This document shows positions 38,101 to 49,600 of a DNA stretch of 64,000 nt, piece after piece (the stretch's first letter is position 1; each line of letters starts with the position of its first letter). This DNA comes from Serinus canaria (taxonomy: Eukaryota > Chordata > Aves > Passeriformes > Fringillidae): contig NC_066329.1 in assembly GCF_022539315.1 (NCBI RefSeq), positions 5,555,072 to 5,619,071 of the forward strand, read 5' to 3'. The notes below the pieces were generated by a model. It made no database searches. It saw nothing but the letters and a program-made list of their open reading frames with translations, and was not told the DNA's origin. Made by a program: the position numbers and the translations under genes.

Positions 38101-41100
38101 CACGCCTTCCTTGGGCAGCACCCAAAGCTGGGCGCTGTGCTGCTCGGAGAGCTCAAGGTGGCCACAGCACCCACATCAGGGGGGCCTCGCCTGCACCCTG
38201 CACTCCATGCCATCCTCACCCTCTTGGCCCAGCTGCAGCCTGGCGCTGACATTGCCGGCAGGTATGGGGGCAGTGGGGATGCTGTGCCTCAGCCAAGGGC
38301 TCCTGCAGTCAGAAGGGCTCCCATGGCCCTGGCTCTTATGAGACTTTACTCCAGCCAGAGCATCACCACATGGTGCCCTTTTCACTCCACAGTCCCTCTG
38401 CTCCCTTCCTGGGGCCACTGCTGGGGCTGGCAGAGAGCCCAATCTACGCCGTACGAGCGATGGCTGCCAAGGCTCTGGTGCCCGTTGTCGCCCCTCCCCA
38501 GCGCTGCAGGCTCCTCCTGCAGCTGGCCCAGCAGCTCCCTGCCGCACCCGGGCACATCTGCTCTCACAACGCCATCCACGGGCACCTGCTGCAGATGCAG
38601 GCACTGCTGGTCTCTGCCAGGGACACGAGGGGGTGAGTGTTCCACGCTGCCTCCCCAGCTGGGGTCACTCTGTGCCAAATGCAGCCTTTTGGCCACAGAA
38701 GGTGTCCATCTCGGTGCTTGCCCTGTGGTGAGACTGTGTCTCCATACAGGCTGTCGGCCGAGGCGCTGCACCCTGTGGCTCTGCAGCTGGAGGCGCGGGG
38801 CTGGCTGCTCACCCCTGCCCAGCACTGCCCCCTCGTCCGTGCTGCCTTCCTCCAGGTCCTTTCCCTACTGCCCACATCCTTCAGCCCTGGCTTCGCTCAG
38901 TACATCCATGACACCATCAGCACCGAGCTGGGCAGCCTCCTGCAGGGGGGAAAGTCAGGCTGTGCCGAGCCACAGGTACCGCTTCCTGCCAGGAAAGTTA
39001 TGGCCGTGTCTGCCTGGCAGTGAGCCTGGGCAGGGACAGGGGGAGCCATTGCTCCAGGCTGAGCACTGGAAGGGGAATCCTGTTTTCTTCCTGCAGGTGG
39101 GCTCAGCCATCCTCCACCAAACCATGGCCCAGTTCATGTGCAGCGAGGCAGCCCGGCTGGTGGACAGCGAGCGGATTGCTGCTGTGTGCTCACTTCTCCA
39201 GCAGCCCAACCCTGACATCCAGCTTGCCATCCTGAGCTGGGTGATTGCTGGGGAGGGAGGATCATGCAAGGAGGTGGAGAACGCTCTTGGGCTGACATTG
39301 CTGGTATGATGAGGCTCAAAAGTCACCAAGTAAAGCAGGGGGCCCCCCAGTGCACCACGCAGATGGGACCCCTGGGATCCCATTGCTGAGAAGCTTGGTG
39401 CTCCCAAGGCTGAGGGTGCATGGGTGCAGTGCACTTGCCTGGTCCTGCAGTGCTAGGACCACTAACCGTGTACTTTCTTTCCCATTGTCAACTAGGAGAG
39501 CTTGCAGTCGGTGCTGCAAGAGAGAAGGGACAAAGAGTTCCTGAGATTGTACCTTGAGGCTTTGCTGCATCTTTACAGAGATCCCTCATCATGGTCCCAG
39601 GAAGCTTCCAGTAAGCTCCAGGGCTCCTCAAGATCATGCCTGGAGATGCTGCTGCACATGGTGGAGGCTGAGTGTCCTGGGCCTGATCTCCTCTTCCAGG
39701 CACTGTGTGCTGCCAGCCTGCTGCTTGCCCACCAGTAGGTCCTTGCTGCTGCTGGGGGGCTGCCCAACTCTTCCAGCAGATTCTTCCTGAGTCCTTACTA
39801 GAAACAGCCATGACTTCCCTCCCATAAATCACAGCATTGCACTTGGCTCCTGCAATCTCAGGACAGCCGGTGACCTTTGGTCCCCTAATGGAGCAGCAAG
39901 GTGTGCTTGAATTCGCTCTCCTTTTCTGGCCTTGGCAGGTGTGGGGACGAGGACGTTGCGCTGGTGGAGCACTGGTGTGCGGCGCTGGAGGAGTGCAGCC
40001 GGTGCGCCTGGTCCGAGGTCCTGCGGCTGGCGGCTGCCCGCTCCCTGCAGCTGGCAGGGCCCGGCGTGGTGCAGCCATCCCTGCGTGCTGCCCGCTCCCT
40101 GCAGCTGGCAGGGCCCGGTGTGGTGCAGCCATCCCTGCACGCTGCCTGGCCCTCGCTCATCCCCGTGGCTCTGCGGTAGGTCACTCAGCCCGTCTCTGGG
40201 GATGGCTGTGCTTGCAGCACTGCTCCCTGCAGCCCCAGCCCCAGCCTGCTGCAGGTTGATGGACTCTGCAAAAGGTGTCCCCTGCAGAAACTCAAGGGTG
40301 TTGAAGAAAACTCCACTCATTCAAAAATCAGTGGCACTTAAGCGCTCACAGCCTACAAAAAAATGTGTAGATGGCATTTTAATACAAGCGGCCAGTCCAT
40401 TATGTGCAGCAGATGGCATTGTTGGGTCCCTCAATCCCCAGCACAGCCCCTACCCTCCCAAGCTCTTGGGTGTCTTTCACAGTCCAGGGAAAAAGTCCCT
40501 CAGAGCAGCATTCTTCTGAGATCCCATCCTCCCCTCCAAGCAGGCTGGGATGCTTTGGGGCGTGCACTATGCTTCCCTTCCCTTCTCTTCCCTTTCCTCA
40601 GGCTGATAAACGTGGCCATTCACCTTCTGCAAGATGAGGAGCGGGAGGTCCGGCATGAGGCCTCAGGTTTCGCCAGCCTCCTGCAGCAGAGCCCAGGGGA
40701 GCTGCTCCAAGATGGCTGCATCTTTGTGCAGGACAATGTGGGGCTCCAGAGCCTCCTAGAGCTCCTTCTGGGAGAGTTCGGGGAGCGCCCTGAGACCTTC
40801 AACTCACTACTTCAACACATCCCTATCTTAGATCTCAGGAGTGTTGTGGAAGAGCTGGAGGCCAACAAGTGAGTTGCTGGACCTGTGGACTGGCACGAGG
40901 GAGTGTGGGGTACCATGGGGCCAGCCCTTGGCTTCACTCACACCTCTGCTTTCCCCCCAGAGCTGCTAGCCTGTACAAGGAGGACGAACCCAACGTTTTT
41001 GCAGAGCCATCTGTCCTGGCACAGCAGCTGCTCCCTGTCCTGGTGCAGCTCCTGGAGAAGGCTCCCACTGGCAGCCCAGTCCATGCCTCGGCTCTGCAGT

Positions 41101-41570
41101 GGCTGGAAGCTACAGGCCCCAGTGTGCTGAGGGACCTGCAGTACTGCAAAGACTGCTGGAGCCGAGGTATGGCAAGCGTGGAGTGCCTGGGACAAGCAAC
41201 AGTGTCCTTGTTCCCCAGGCCAGCTCTGCCCAAGGAGACCCTGCCACACTCACAGCTCCTTCCCCGCTCTCCCACAGGTCCTGCTGTCTGCTGGGGGATG
41301 AAGGCACTGGGCTGTGCCAAACTCCACACAGCCCTGGCCGTGCTGCTGGTCAGGGCCCGGCTGCTGGCACAGGTGCTGCGGGTGCTGGGGGAAGGTGCCA
41401 CCACCACGCCAGGCCTGGGATATGGCTCCCAGGAGTTGGAGCAGGAGCTGGAGCTGGTACAAGGGCTGCTGGTGCAGCACGGGCTGGCTCCTGTGCCAAA
41501 GCAGGACAATGCACCAGGAGAGCTGGGACCACTGTTGGGGGCTCACAGCTCCAGGCATGCAGCAGCATGA
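28651..41570 (+). CDS. THADA-family (Trm732/DUF2428) paralogue, 31 exons
   Basis: ARM/HEAT-repeat protein. THADA/Trm732 partners FTSJ1/Trm7 in 2'-O-methylation of tRNA position 32; whether this copy does so is unknown. Exons: 28651-28754, 29226-29403, 29573-29659, 29944-29971, 30269-30417, 30600-30722, 30947-31067, 31311-31462, 31955-32039, 32300-32436, 32729-32926, 33294-33975, 34063-34215, 34307-34416, 34546-34706, 34948-35114, 35396-35581, 36052-36203, 36556-36699, 36979-37083, 37289-37489, 37760-37910, 38027-38261, 38393-38632, 38750-38975, 39097-39303, 39496-39734, 39939-40175, 40602-40868, 40961-41166, 41278-41570. Phases agree throughout: 1,907 residues (human THADA about 1,953). The DUF2428 core spans about 840-1110, with PSFAEMGNAIG (944-954) and RRAAGFP (1089-1095), followed by MRNAAIQLFSAL, MAAKALVP and HNAIHGHLLQ blocks. 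Similarity to human THADA is modest, and in birds THADA itself is expected elsewhere, so I call a paralogue. Confidence 0.9.
40033..40140 (+). repeat. 54-bp in-frame tandem duplication in exon 28
   Basis: Two adjacent 54-bp copies (40033-40086, 40087-40140) differ at three bases and encode 18 residues twice (AARSLQLAGPGVVQPSLR, then the same ending in LH), residues 1606-1641 of the THADA-like protein. The length is about one helix of a HEAT repeat. Confidence 0.95.
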
Positions 41571-41889
41571 CACGAAATCCTGCAGCCGTCTCCCTCCATT
41601 TCTTGGATGCTCTCTCTGACCAGCAGCCAGGCCTGCAGGTTTGGTGGTGTAACTCAGGGGAACCCCACTCACAGTGTGGGACACACTTTTGTTCCCAGTT
41701 TCTAACTCTGCAGCTGAGGACTCCAGTGCAGCATTGCCTTGGCCTATGTCCATGGCTTCCTTGCCCTCAACTCTGGCTGGCAGGAGGGGACCTGAGCTCC
41801 AGAACTCTCATACCCCCTCATGCTCAACTCCCACCACCTGATTTTTTAACCAGCACTTTGGTCCTTGGCCGACCTGGGCTTTTTTCCCA

Positions 41890-41895
41890 AATAAA
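41890..41895 (+). terminator. THADA-like poly(A) signal
   Basis: AATAAA about 320 nt after the stop codon, in a plausible 3' UTR. It faces the SBSPON-like gene, whose own poly(A) signal on the opposite strand is about 740 bp away. Confidence 0.75.
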
Positions 41896-42636
41896 GAGGC
41901 CAAGAACATTCCCAGTGTTGAAGCCTTTTAATTCCCCTGCCCAGGAGGGTGGTGTGAGAGCAGGCTGCAGGAGCCAGACATGTCCTTGGGCAGCAGACAA
42001 CAGCCACCACCTGCAGTGGAACAAGATCCAGCCCTGGCATGGCACGTGCTCCCACCACAGGCTGTGGTAGCACCACCCAAAGCTGGAGCAGGGACCCTAC
42101 CAGCAAGGTCATGTTGTGCTGGGTGAGGAGTGGGGAAGGGCAGCAGCACCACCCAGCCCAGCCTCACTCCTTCCAGTGGGGGCTGCTGAGCCCCACGGCT
42201 GGAACTGGACACTGGCACCATGGCCCATGTGCAGACTTTGAGTGTCTGTTTAATTCCTCTCTGCAAAGCCCAGCAGGGCTGAACTGCCCTGCATGGCTCA
42301 CCTGGGACTGCAGTGAGTGAGCTCAGACAAGGGGACAGATGCTGCCTCCATCCTCACGTGTCTTGCCAGTTGCAGCTTGTTGAAAGTATGATGCCATGGC
42401 TGAGTGTGACATCATCACACCATGCCACTGCCACATCATCTTCTCACCCAGACTTAACCTCATCATGCTGTTCTTCTACCATTAATCACCACACTTCAGC
42501 AATTCCCTAATTTTTAGTCTTTATAAGAAGGGTTTTTCCATTCTTCAGCAAAATATTTAATGAAAATCAGAGGGAGCTGGCACCAAGGGTGAACAGCAAA
42601 CCTGCAGGAGGGTGAAATTATGAAAGAGACCACATT

Positions 42637-42642
42637 TTTATT
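42637..42642 (-). terminator. SBSPON-like poly(A) signal
   Basis: AATAAA on the minus strand, about 70 nt beyond the proposed stop at 42710-42712. This supports the final exon. Confidence 0.7.
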
Positions 42643-42709
42643 TCATTCCCCACCTCCCCAGCAAGGAATGGTGCCATGGGGAGGCTCAGCTCACCTTCCC
42701 AGGGGGATC

Positions 42710-45072
42710 CTACACAAAGATGAGAGCTGGTGGGGAGCAGACACAGCCCTCCCACACCCACGAGCCCTGGCACCCCACCACAGAAGTGGCCACCCAAAAT
42801 GTCCTGGAAGGGAAAATCAGTGAGAACTAGGGCGTGCCATTAATAAATACAATTTTAAAAAATCAAATACAGTTTTATATATGGGTTTACATTTATAATG
42901 GCAGTTGGACTAGATGTTCATTGTCCCTTCCAACAGAGATATTAAATTCTATTTAAATATGTTTATTTTTATATTATTATCTCTGTTTATAGGACATGTT
43001 ATTGATTCATTTATAATATGATGGTATACTATAACATTGTGGCATACTTAACATAATTGTAGCTTTGTATACAAATATTACAATTAGAATATAAAAGGAA
43101 AATGCCTTAGAAACAGGGAGAGATGTTCCAGGAGAGATCCCATGGTGGGGATGGCACAGATTAGCACCTACCTGGCTCCTTGCAGCCCGTGTCTGGTGCA
43201 GTGGGGACGGCAGTGGGGCAGATTCCCCCAGCATTCCCCACACACCTGCTTGTCCCGCTGCAGCCGGCGGCTCCAGGCGTGCCCGCGGCACGGGGACCCC
43301 ACCTGAGTCAGGCGGAAATATCCACAGGAGCTGGGGAGGGGGGCACATGGGAGGAGAAAAGAGGGAAAATGGTTGTCGGAAGGTAGGGCAGAGGTTGTGG
43401 TGGGTTGTTGATGGATTGGGATATAAAGGGGATGTGGGTTTGGGGGGTGGGATGTCGGTTGGGGAGGTGGGAAGGGTGATGGCTCTAGGGGGGTGCAGAA
43501 GGATCCTAGTTTGGAGGGTGGGAAGGATGGTAGTTCTGTGATGAGTTTTGATGGGGCATGCAAAAAGCCATGGTTTTGTATGGGGGTGCAACGGGGCCAT
43601 GGTTTGGGGCAGGGAGAAAAGTAATGGCTGGGGGGAGCAAGAAGGCCCTGGGTCTGGGGGTGCAAAGAGGCCATGACCGCAGGGGGTGCAGGAGGGGCCC
43701 CGGCTTTGGAACGGGGGTTACAGAGGGGCCCCGACCCCACACGTACCCAGAGGGCTCCTCTGGCAGTGGCAGCCCAGCTCTTCCCCAGGGATTTCTGAAG
43801 CCTGGCCGAAGGAGTTGGGGAGTATCTTGGCTACCTCTGGCAGAAGAGCAGCTGTGAGGGGCAGGGGGATGATTAAAGGCACCCCGGGACGGCAGCACAC
43901 AGGGAAGAGCACGCAGGAGGGCAGCAGGCAGCCCAGTTACCTTCGGCCGTCCCGCAGGTCGGGTGCTGCCCCAGGCAGCCGCGGCGCTGCTTGAGGTCAG
44001 GACAGGGATCCCCGCCGTGCCGGGGCGGCACAGTGACCTGGCGGCTGCGGGCCCTGCTGCCAACCCCGCACGGGGAGCTGCATCCGCTCCACGGCCCCCA
44101 GGGCCCCACGGCACAGCCCACCGCTTCCAGAGACGGAGGAGAGGCAAAAGAAAGAGTTTCAGTGTCGTGAACATCGGAAAAGGGCAGAGCAGGGGAGGTA
44201 CAGCTCAGGGGATGGGGAGAGGGGAGGAAGGGCAAGGGCCTGAGTGACCCCAGCAGCCCCTCTCCCCTGACCCCTGCCAGTGCAGGGGCTTTGTGAGCTG
44301 CTTCCGCAGGACTTTATCGCTGTGTGCATCGCGCTGAGCTGGGACCCTGCTAATCTCCGCCGAGATTAGGAAGGGCTGACTGCTGCAATTGTCCAGGGGG
44401 CTGTGGCCGGCGCCTGCCTACAGAGATTTGGGTCCCCGGGGCAGGCTGGTTCTGCACTCCCCAAGCACACGAGCCCTGTTTCGCACCCTTAGTGCAGCCC
44501 CCGGTTCCCTGTGCAAGGCACTGCCTGTGACAGTAGCAGAGGTGACACCGGGGCTTGTCCTGCTGGGTCCCACACTGACCACTCAGGCTTGCAGTGACAG
44601 CACTACCATCAGCTGCAGAGCAGAGACCGCCCTTTCGAGCTCTCCCATTGCAGTGGGGCCAGCCAGACATACAGCGAGGAAAAAAGGGGACAACTAGGAC
44701 ATTGCTACAAATCCAGCGCAGCCAGCACCCCCAGACACATCCTGTTATCACTCAAAGTATGGGGCTAACAGGTAACAGCAAACACTCGCCACCGAGCACA
44801 GCAGCAGAGGTCGGTGTCCCCAGCCGCGGTCCGGCCGGTGCCATCCATCCCCTCCGGCACTCACCGGCACGGCGGCACGTGGCGAGGTAGTCCTGGCAGC
44901 AGTCTCCCGTCCGCTGGCAGTACGAGTCGCAGTAGCAGCGAGCCCGGTGAGCGCCGGGGGCCCAGCAGGCGTTGTTCCTGCCGGGACAGCAGCGGTGCCG
45001 GCAGCTGCCCGTGGCTCCTACCAGGCAGCCGGTGGCCAGAAGCCAGCCCGCCCAGAGCAGCGGGCCCCGCAT
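42710..45072 (-). CDS. SBSPON-like secreted SMB/TSP1 protein, 5 exons
   Basis: Secreted extracellular-matrix-type protein related to SBSPON (RPE-spondin). Exons: 44865-45072, 43941-44123, 43743-43836, 43172-43330, 42710-42803; 245 residues against 264 in human SBSPON. Residues 1-22 form a signal peptide (MRGPLLWAGWLLATG...). A somatomedin-B domain follows (about 24-66; CC, CYC and DCC cysteine pattern), then a thrombospondin type-1 repeat (about 74-128) with WGPWSGC, the W-x-x-W tryptophan C-mannosylation motif. The C-terminal part (CGYF..., VCGECWG, then GCQGSWVWEGCVCSP in the last exon) aligns with the SBSPON tail. The exon 3-4 join keeps frame only with a GTGTGG donor at 43742; the stronger GTACGT four bases earlier would frameshift. 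The ATG at 45072 starts at the signal peptide; an in-frame upstream Met exists at 45243. Probably a paralogue of SBSPON. Confidence 0.82.
42899..42960 (+). mobile_element. CR1-like LINE 3'-end fragment
   Basis: GCAGTTGGACTAGATG followed by GTCCCTTCCAAC and ATTCTATTTAAATATG matches the degenerate 3' terminus of CR1 LINEs. It lies in the last intron of the SBSPON-like gene, in an AT-rich patch. Confidence 0.8.
43380..43740. repeat. Degenerate G-rich minisatellite
   Basis: Intron 3 of the SBSPON-like gene is made of loosely repeated units of about 35-40 bp on the plus strand, with recurring phrases such as GGGGGTGCA, GGGGCCATG and AGAGGCCATG. The strong strand asymmetry (G-rich on plus, C-rich on minus) and repeated G runs could form quadruplexes. 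Confidence 0.6.
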
Positions 45073-45200
45073 GGCACCGGGAGCCTGCGAGCCCCGCGGG
45101 ATGCTGGCTCTGCCTCGCTCCAGCGGACACTGGATGAGGAGCGAAGGCTGCGCGGGTGGGAGCTCCGGCCGTGCCGCACCGCCCCCGGGCTGGGCGGGGG
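44860..45200 (-). promoter_or_regulatory. CpG-rich 5' end of SBSPON-like gene
   Basis: GC- and CpG-rich sequence covers exon 1 and about 130 bp upstream, consistent with a promoter. The 3' end of SLC25A1, on the same strand, lies only about 300-400 bp further upstream. Confidence 0.5.
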
Positions 45201-45481
45201 GACAAAGCTCGTTCCCTTCTGCTCCACCGCCCCTCGGCTCCATGGCAGGGCAAGGACTTCATACAATTAACCAGGGTTATTAATAAAGCACCGTGCATGA
45301 GACAACACAACCCTGCCTGGGAGCATCTGTGATTGGGCACTGCTGGGTTGGAGCTGATGCTCCCCCAGGAGCACCATCTTGGCATGATGGGGAGCCCCGT
45401 CCCCCACCCACAGGGCAGGAGCCACTCGCTGCCCATTTAGCACAGCCCGGACGCCAACACAGCCGCTAAAGCCAGACTGAT

Positions 45482-45487
45482 TTTATT
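45482..45487 (-). terminator. SLC25A1 poly(A) signal
   Basis: AATAAA on the minus strand, about 1.2 kb beyond the SLC25A1 stop. It implies a 3' UTR of about 1.2 kb that ends shortly before the SBSPON-like promoter. Confidence 0.6.
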
Positions 45488-46687
45488 CAAATTGCGAATG
45501 TAAAACAGAATAACAATAAAAAAAACCTAATGCAACCCTCACTGGCTTCAGAGCCAAAAGCCGCAGGTAAACCGTGCCCAGGCTTTCCTCCTTCACCCTC
45601 CAGTGTTAAGGCTGAGCTCATCGCTGGCTACAAGGGGGAAGAGGGATGGGTTGAGCCCTGGCTCTTGCACCCCCAGCTCCCTCAGGGAGAAATTTGGCAC
45701 AAATCCAGTGGGGCGAGCCTGGCATGGGCAGGGCAGGGCTCCAGCCCCGTGGCCACGGGTGTTAGTGAGTCAGCGTGAAGCTCTAAGGCTCCAAAAGCTA
45801 CGGGATCACCTACGGCACCACAGAAACGCGGCGGGAGGGCGGATGCGGGGAATGTGGCAGAAGAAAGGGGTTCGCACCCCTGGCCGAGGGGCCAAGCCTG
45901 CGGCCTGGGGCTGCACCTCCTGCCCCAGCTCGCACGCACGTCTCGGCTGTAAACGGCAGGTGAGGGGGCACCCGGCTCACCCCAACCCCAGCCCACAGTG
46001 AGCAAAATAAAGGCCTGGTGGATGTGCAATTTTGGGCAACTGCTGCTCAGCAGCCCGGGGCTGAGCAGGATCCCCGGGATGGGATGGGATGTTGTACACC
46101 AGTGGTCTTGGTGCTGGCAGGGAGGGAGGAAGGAGCTTGGGATCATACCAGGGGGTCACTGCTCTCCCATCCCAGGGGGTGCAGGGCTGCTGGGCCCCCT
46201 CCAAGAGCTGCTGTGACCCTGCCATGGTATCAGCCCCATTGTCAGCTTGTGATGTACAGTTTGGCATTTTACCCACATGGCTTGAGGGGGCTCTCAGCAT
46301 CCCCAAAAGAGCTGCTCTTGAGGCAGTCAGGCGTTCCTGGCTGCTGGGAGCCCCAAGGCCACTGTCCAAGGGACATCTCAGTCTGGTTAACTACTACACA
46401 TAGCTGATGTGGGGCTTGGGGAAAGTGTCACCAGGAGATTGGGGTGGGCATGACCAGGATGCTGGGGGTTGGGATGGTGGTAAGCAGCTCCCTCCCTGCT
46501 CCTTTCAGCACACAACTAGTAATTTAACCTGCTCCAGAGCCTGTTCCTAAAGATAAAGGTGGTCAGGTTTGGGGTGTGCAGGGCAGACCTGGCCCCAGCA
46601 GTGCCGCAGGTGGCTGTGGGTTTGGTCTCTGCTCTCCAGCTGAAGCCCTGCGGGGCACAGGAGGCGGGGGCTGCCTGGCCCGGCCCC

Positions 46688-49600
46688 TCAGTCCGTTTTC
46701 CACACCTTGTCGAGGAATTTGACCACCTCATCGTAGATGATGAAGACAATGGCCACATCAAGACACACACGGCCCAAGCGAGGCACTGTACCCTTGTAAA
46801 ACCTGCCAGGAATAGAGAGGGGGGCCGTGGGGCTGGGTCCCCTCACAGCCCCTTCCCTGCCCATCCTCCCCACCAGCCACCCCCACTGCAGAACTTACGC
46901 CAGGGGCCCTTCATGTTTCATGATCTGGTAGGCACAGTCCCAGGTGTTCTTGTACTTGTGCGCTTCCAGCCCCTGTGGGAAGGGAAAAGCAGGATCAGAG
47001 GCCAGAGCCAGGGATGCATCTGGGGGATTTCAGGGGAGAGGCAGGGAACTGGGGGTGTGCCATGAGGAACTGATCTCTCTCCACTGCTGCAGAATATCAG
47101 ACCCCACAGGGATGTCCCCACTCCGTGCAAACCCTCATGATTTGCCCAGGAGCAATCGAGGACATGTCCCAAACCAAACCTTGCGGGCATTGTGCGCCTG
47201 CCCCAGGGACAGCAGCAAACAGCTCCCAGGCAGTGGGTGCCCCCAGTCTGCTGCAGGCAGAGCAGTCCCACACCAGGCCCTGGCACTGTACCTGCATCCT
47301 GGTCTTCACCACATCCAAGGGAGTGTTGCCAAAGACACTCGCAGCTCCAGCAAGGGCTCCAAACACCCCTGTTACGATGGGGTTAATGACCTTGTTGGGA
47401 TTGTCCCCTGGGAAGGAAGAGAGGGTCAGGGCAGAGTGGTGGTGGGATTCCCACGTACATTCCCGAGGGAACCTGGAAGAAAGGTCCCAGGTCTGGCTGC
47501 TTGTGGTCAGGGGGCAGTGCTGAGCTGGGGACTGTCCAGCAGCACCTGCCCCATAGAGCCCACACTGCACTGTGGGGCTCAGGGTGGGTGTGAAAGTGAT
47601 GCTCCAGCACTAGGACCCATTAGCCCCACAGGCTGGTGCCACCCCACCCCAGTATTCATCTTCCTCCATTCCAAATGACTGAGCCATGAGAAATAGGGGG
47701 TGTGTGGAAGGAAAAACCATCCCAGGTCCCAAGGGTGGCTGGGGAGCCAGAGGCACAGCCAGGGTGGCCTAGGGGGCCAAGGGCACCATACCTTTGTACC
47801 AGTTCCTGAGGGAGGTCATGACAAAGAAGCGGATGGCCTGGTTTGATCCTTGCTTGAGGACGGTTGCAGTCAAGCCCTGGTAGGTCCCCTTCAGTCCTGG
47901 AAGGAGAGGGTGTTGGGAGGGGAGACCAGCCTCAAGTGGCAGAGAAAAGTCTCCCCAGGCCACCTGTTCCAGCCTGTGCCCATCCACCACCTCCCCCCCT
48001 GTCCCCATGGCATGGCAGTACTCAGGGAGTCAGGGTGCCACTTTCCTGGGACTCACCCTGTTCCCGAACGATCTCCCGGACGCCATGGAAGAAACCACGG
48101 TATTTGGGGTTGGGAGAGGTCTGGTCATGGATAAACTTCACCTACAAGGAGATGATGTGCTTGTCCTGGCTGAAGTAATGCAGATGTGATGGCCCCAAGG
48201 GCTGGCAGCCACCTCCTCCCTTGTTCCAGGGACATCCCAAGACCAGAGCCAACCCACGCAGCCAGGCAGCTCTGGGAGAGATCATGGGGGAAGCCTGTGC
48301 CCATGGCCAGCAGTGCATTTTGCAGAGGAAAACATGGGAAACTGCTCCTGCAAGCAGCCATGTGGGCCCTACCCTCATAAAATGGGTGACAAGATGGCAC
48401 CTGGGTGTGGGGCTCCTCCCTGGAGCAGAGAAGGGGCCAGGGCTACCTGACTTAACCTTCACAGGGCTTTCCAGCATCCGATCCACCCCTACAAAACCGT
48501 CTTGGGCAAATGCATACAGCCCTCAGGTCCCCAAAAGTAGGGCATTCCTGGATTTTGTCCCTTCCCAGCCCAGCCCAGCGAGGGGTGCCAAGGCAGGGGA
48601 CAGTGGCAGGCACACCCACCCACCTTCACAGTCTCCATGGGGCAGACCACAAGCACAGCCTCAGCCATGCCAGCCCCCAGCCCGCAGATGAGGCTCCGCG
48701 TGCTGTCCAGCCGCCCCTGCTCATCTCTCATCTGGTTGCTGAGGAACTCGAATGTCCCGAACCTGCAAAGGAGCCACTGTGCCAACCCCTGGGCACCCAG
48801 ACAGGGGTCTGCACCCCCCTGCTCTGGGTCCAGGAGCAGCTGCACACACTGTGAAAGGACCCTCCCTGCCTGGGAGACCACATGGCTTTGGTAAAACACC
48901 AGCAGAGACACCAAGGGCAAAGCCACCCCCTTGCTTGCTGCTGTTGGGGTTCCCCCCCACTCACCCCTTGCCACGGGGGCACGTACCTGACGGCAGCCTT
49001 GGGGATGGAGCCGTACAGCAGCGAGCTGAGCCCCCGGTACAGCCCCCGGATGCCATGGTCACGGACAGTCTGCTTCACACAGTCCCCTGCGGCAGAGCAC
49101 AGCAGTGCCGCTGTCACCCGCCACGCCGAGGACCACCCAACACCGCCCTGCCAAATCCCCCAGCACCAGCCAGGCTCCCCAGGAGCCCCAAACCCAGAGA
49201 GGTGCTGCTCACCAATGCCCTTGTAGCGGGGAGGGTTTGCCTTCTCATCCAGCTGCAGCTGTGTCTTCACATACTCGGTGGGGAATGTGATGCAGATCTC
49301 GATCCCTCCAGCCAGGCCACCTGCATGGGAGAGGAAGGGACACTGAGGCAGGAGCAGCACTGTGCCCGTTCACTGCCACATGGCTGCTCCCAGCTCCATG
49401 ACACTGAGCCTGGGACCTCTGGCAGCCAGGTCTGGGCTGGGACACAATATCCCTGTCCTCACCAAAACCCTGAGGACTCAACGCAGCAGCAGGGCCCTGT
49501 ACCAACCTGGTGCCTTGCATGGGCATCACTGGCCTTCCATGGTAAGAGATGTGGAGGACACTGGGCAAAGGGGTGAGAAAACAGGGCAAAACACCACACC

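Noticed and set aside
37993..39309. Plus-strand 438-codon frame taken as one uninterrupted exon
   Set aside because: It runs through clear introns with GT-AG ends. Only part of it coincides with exons 23-26 in their proper frame.
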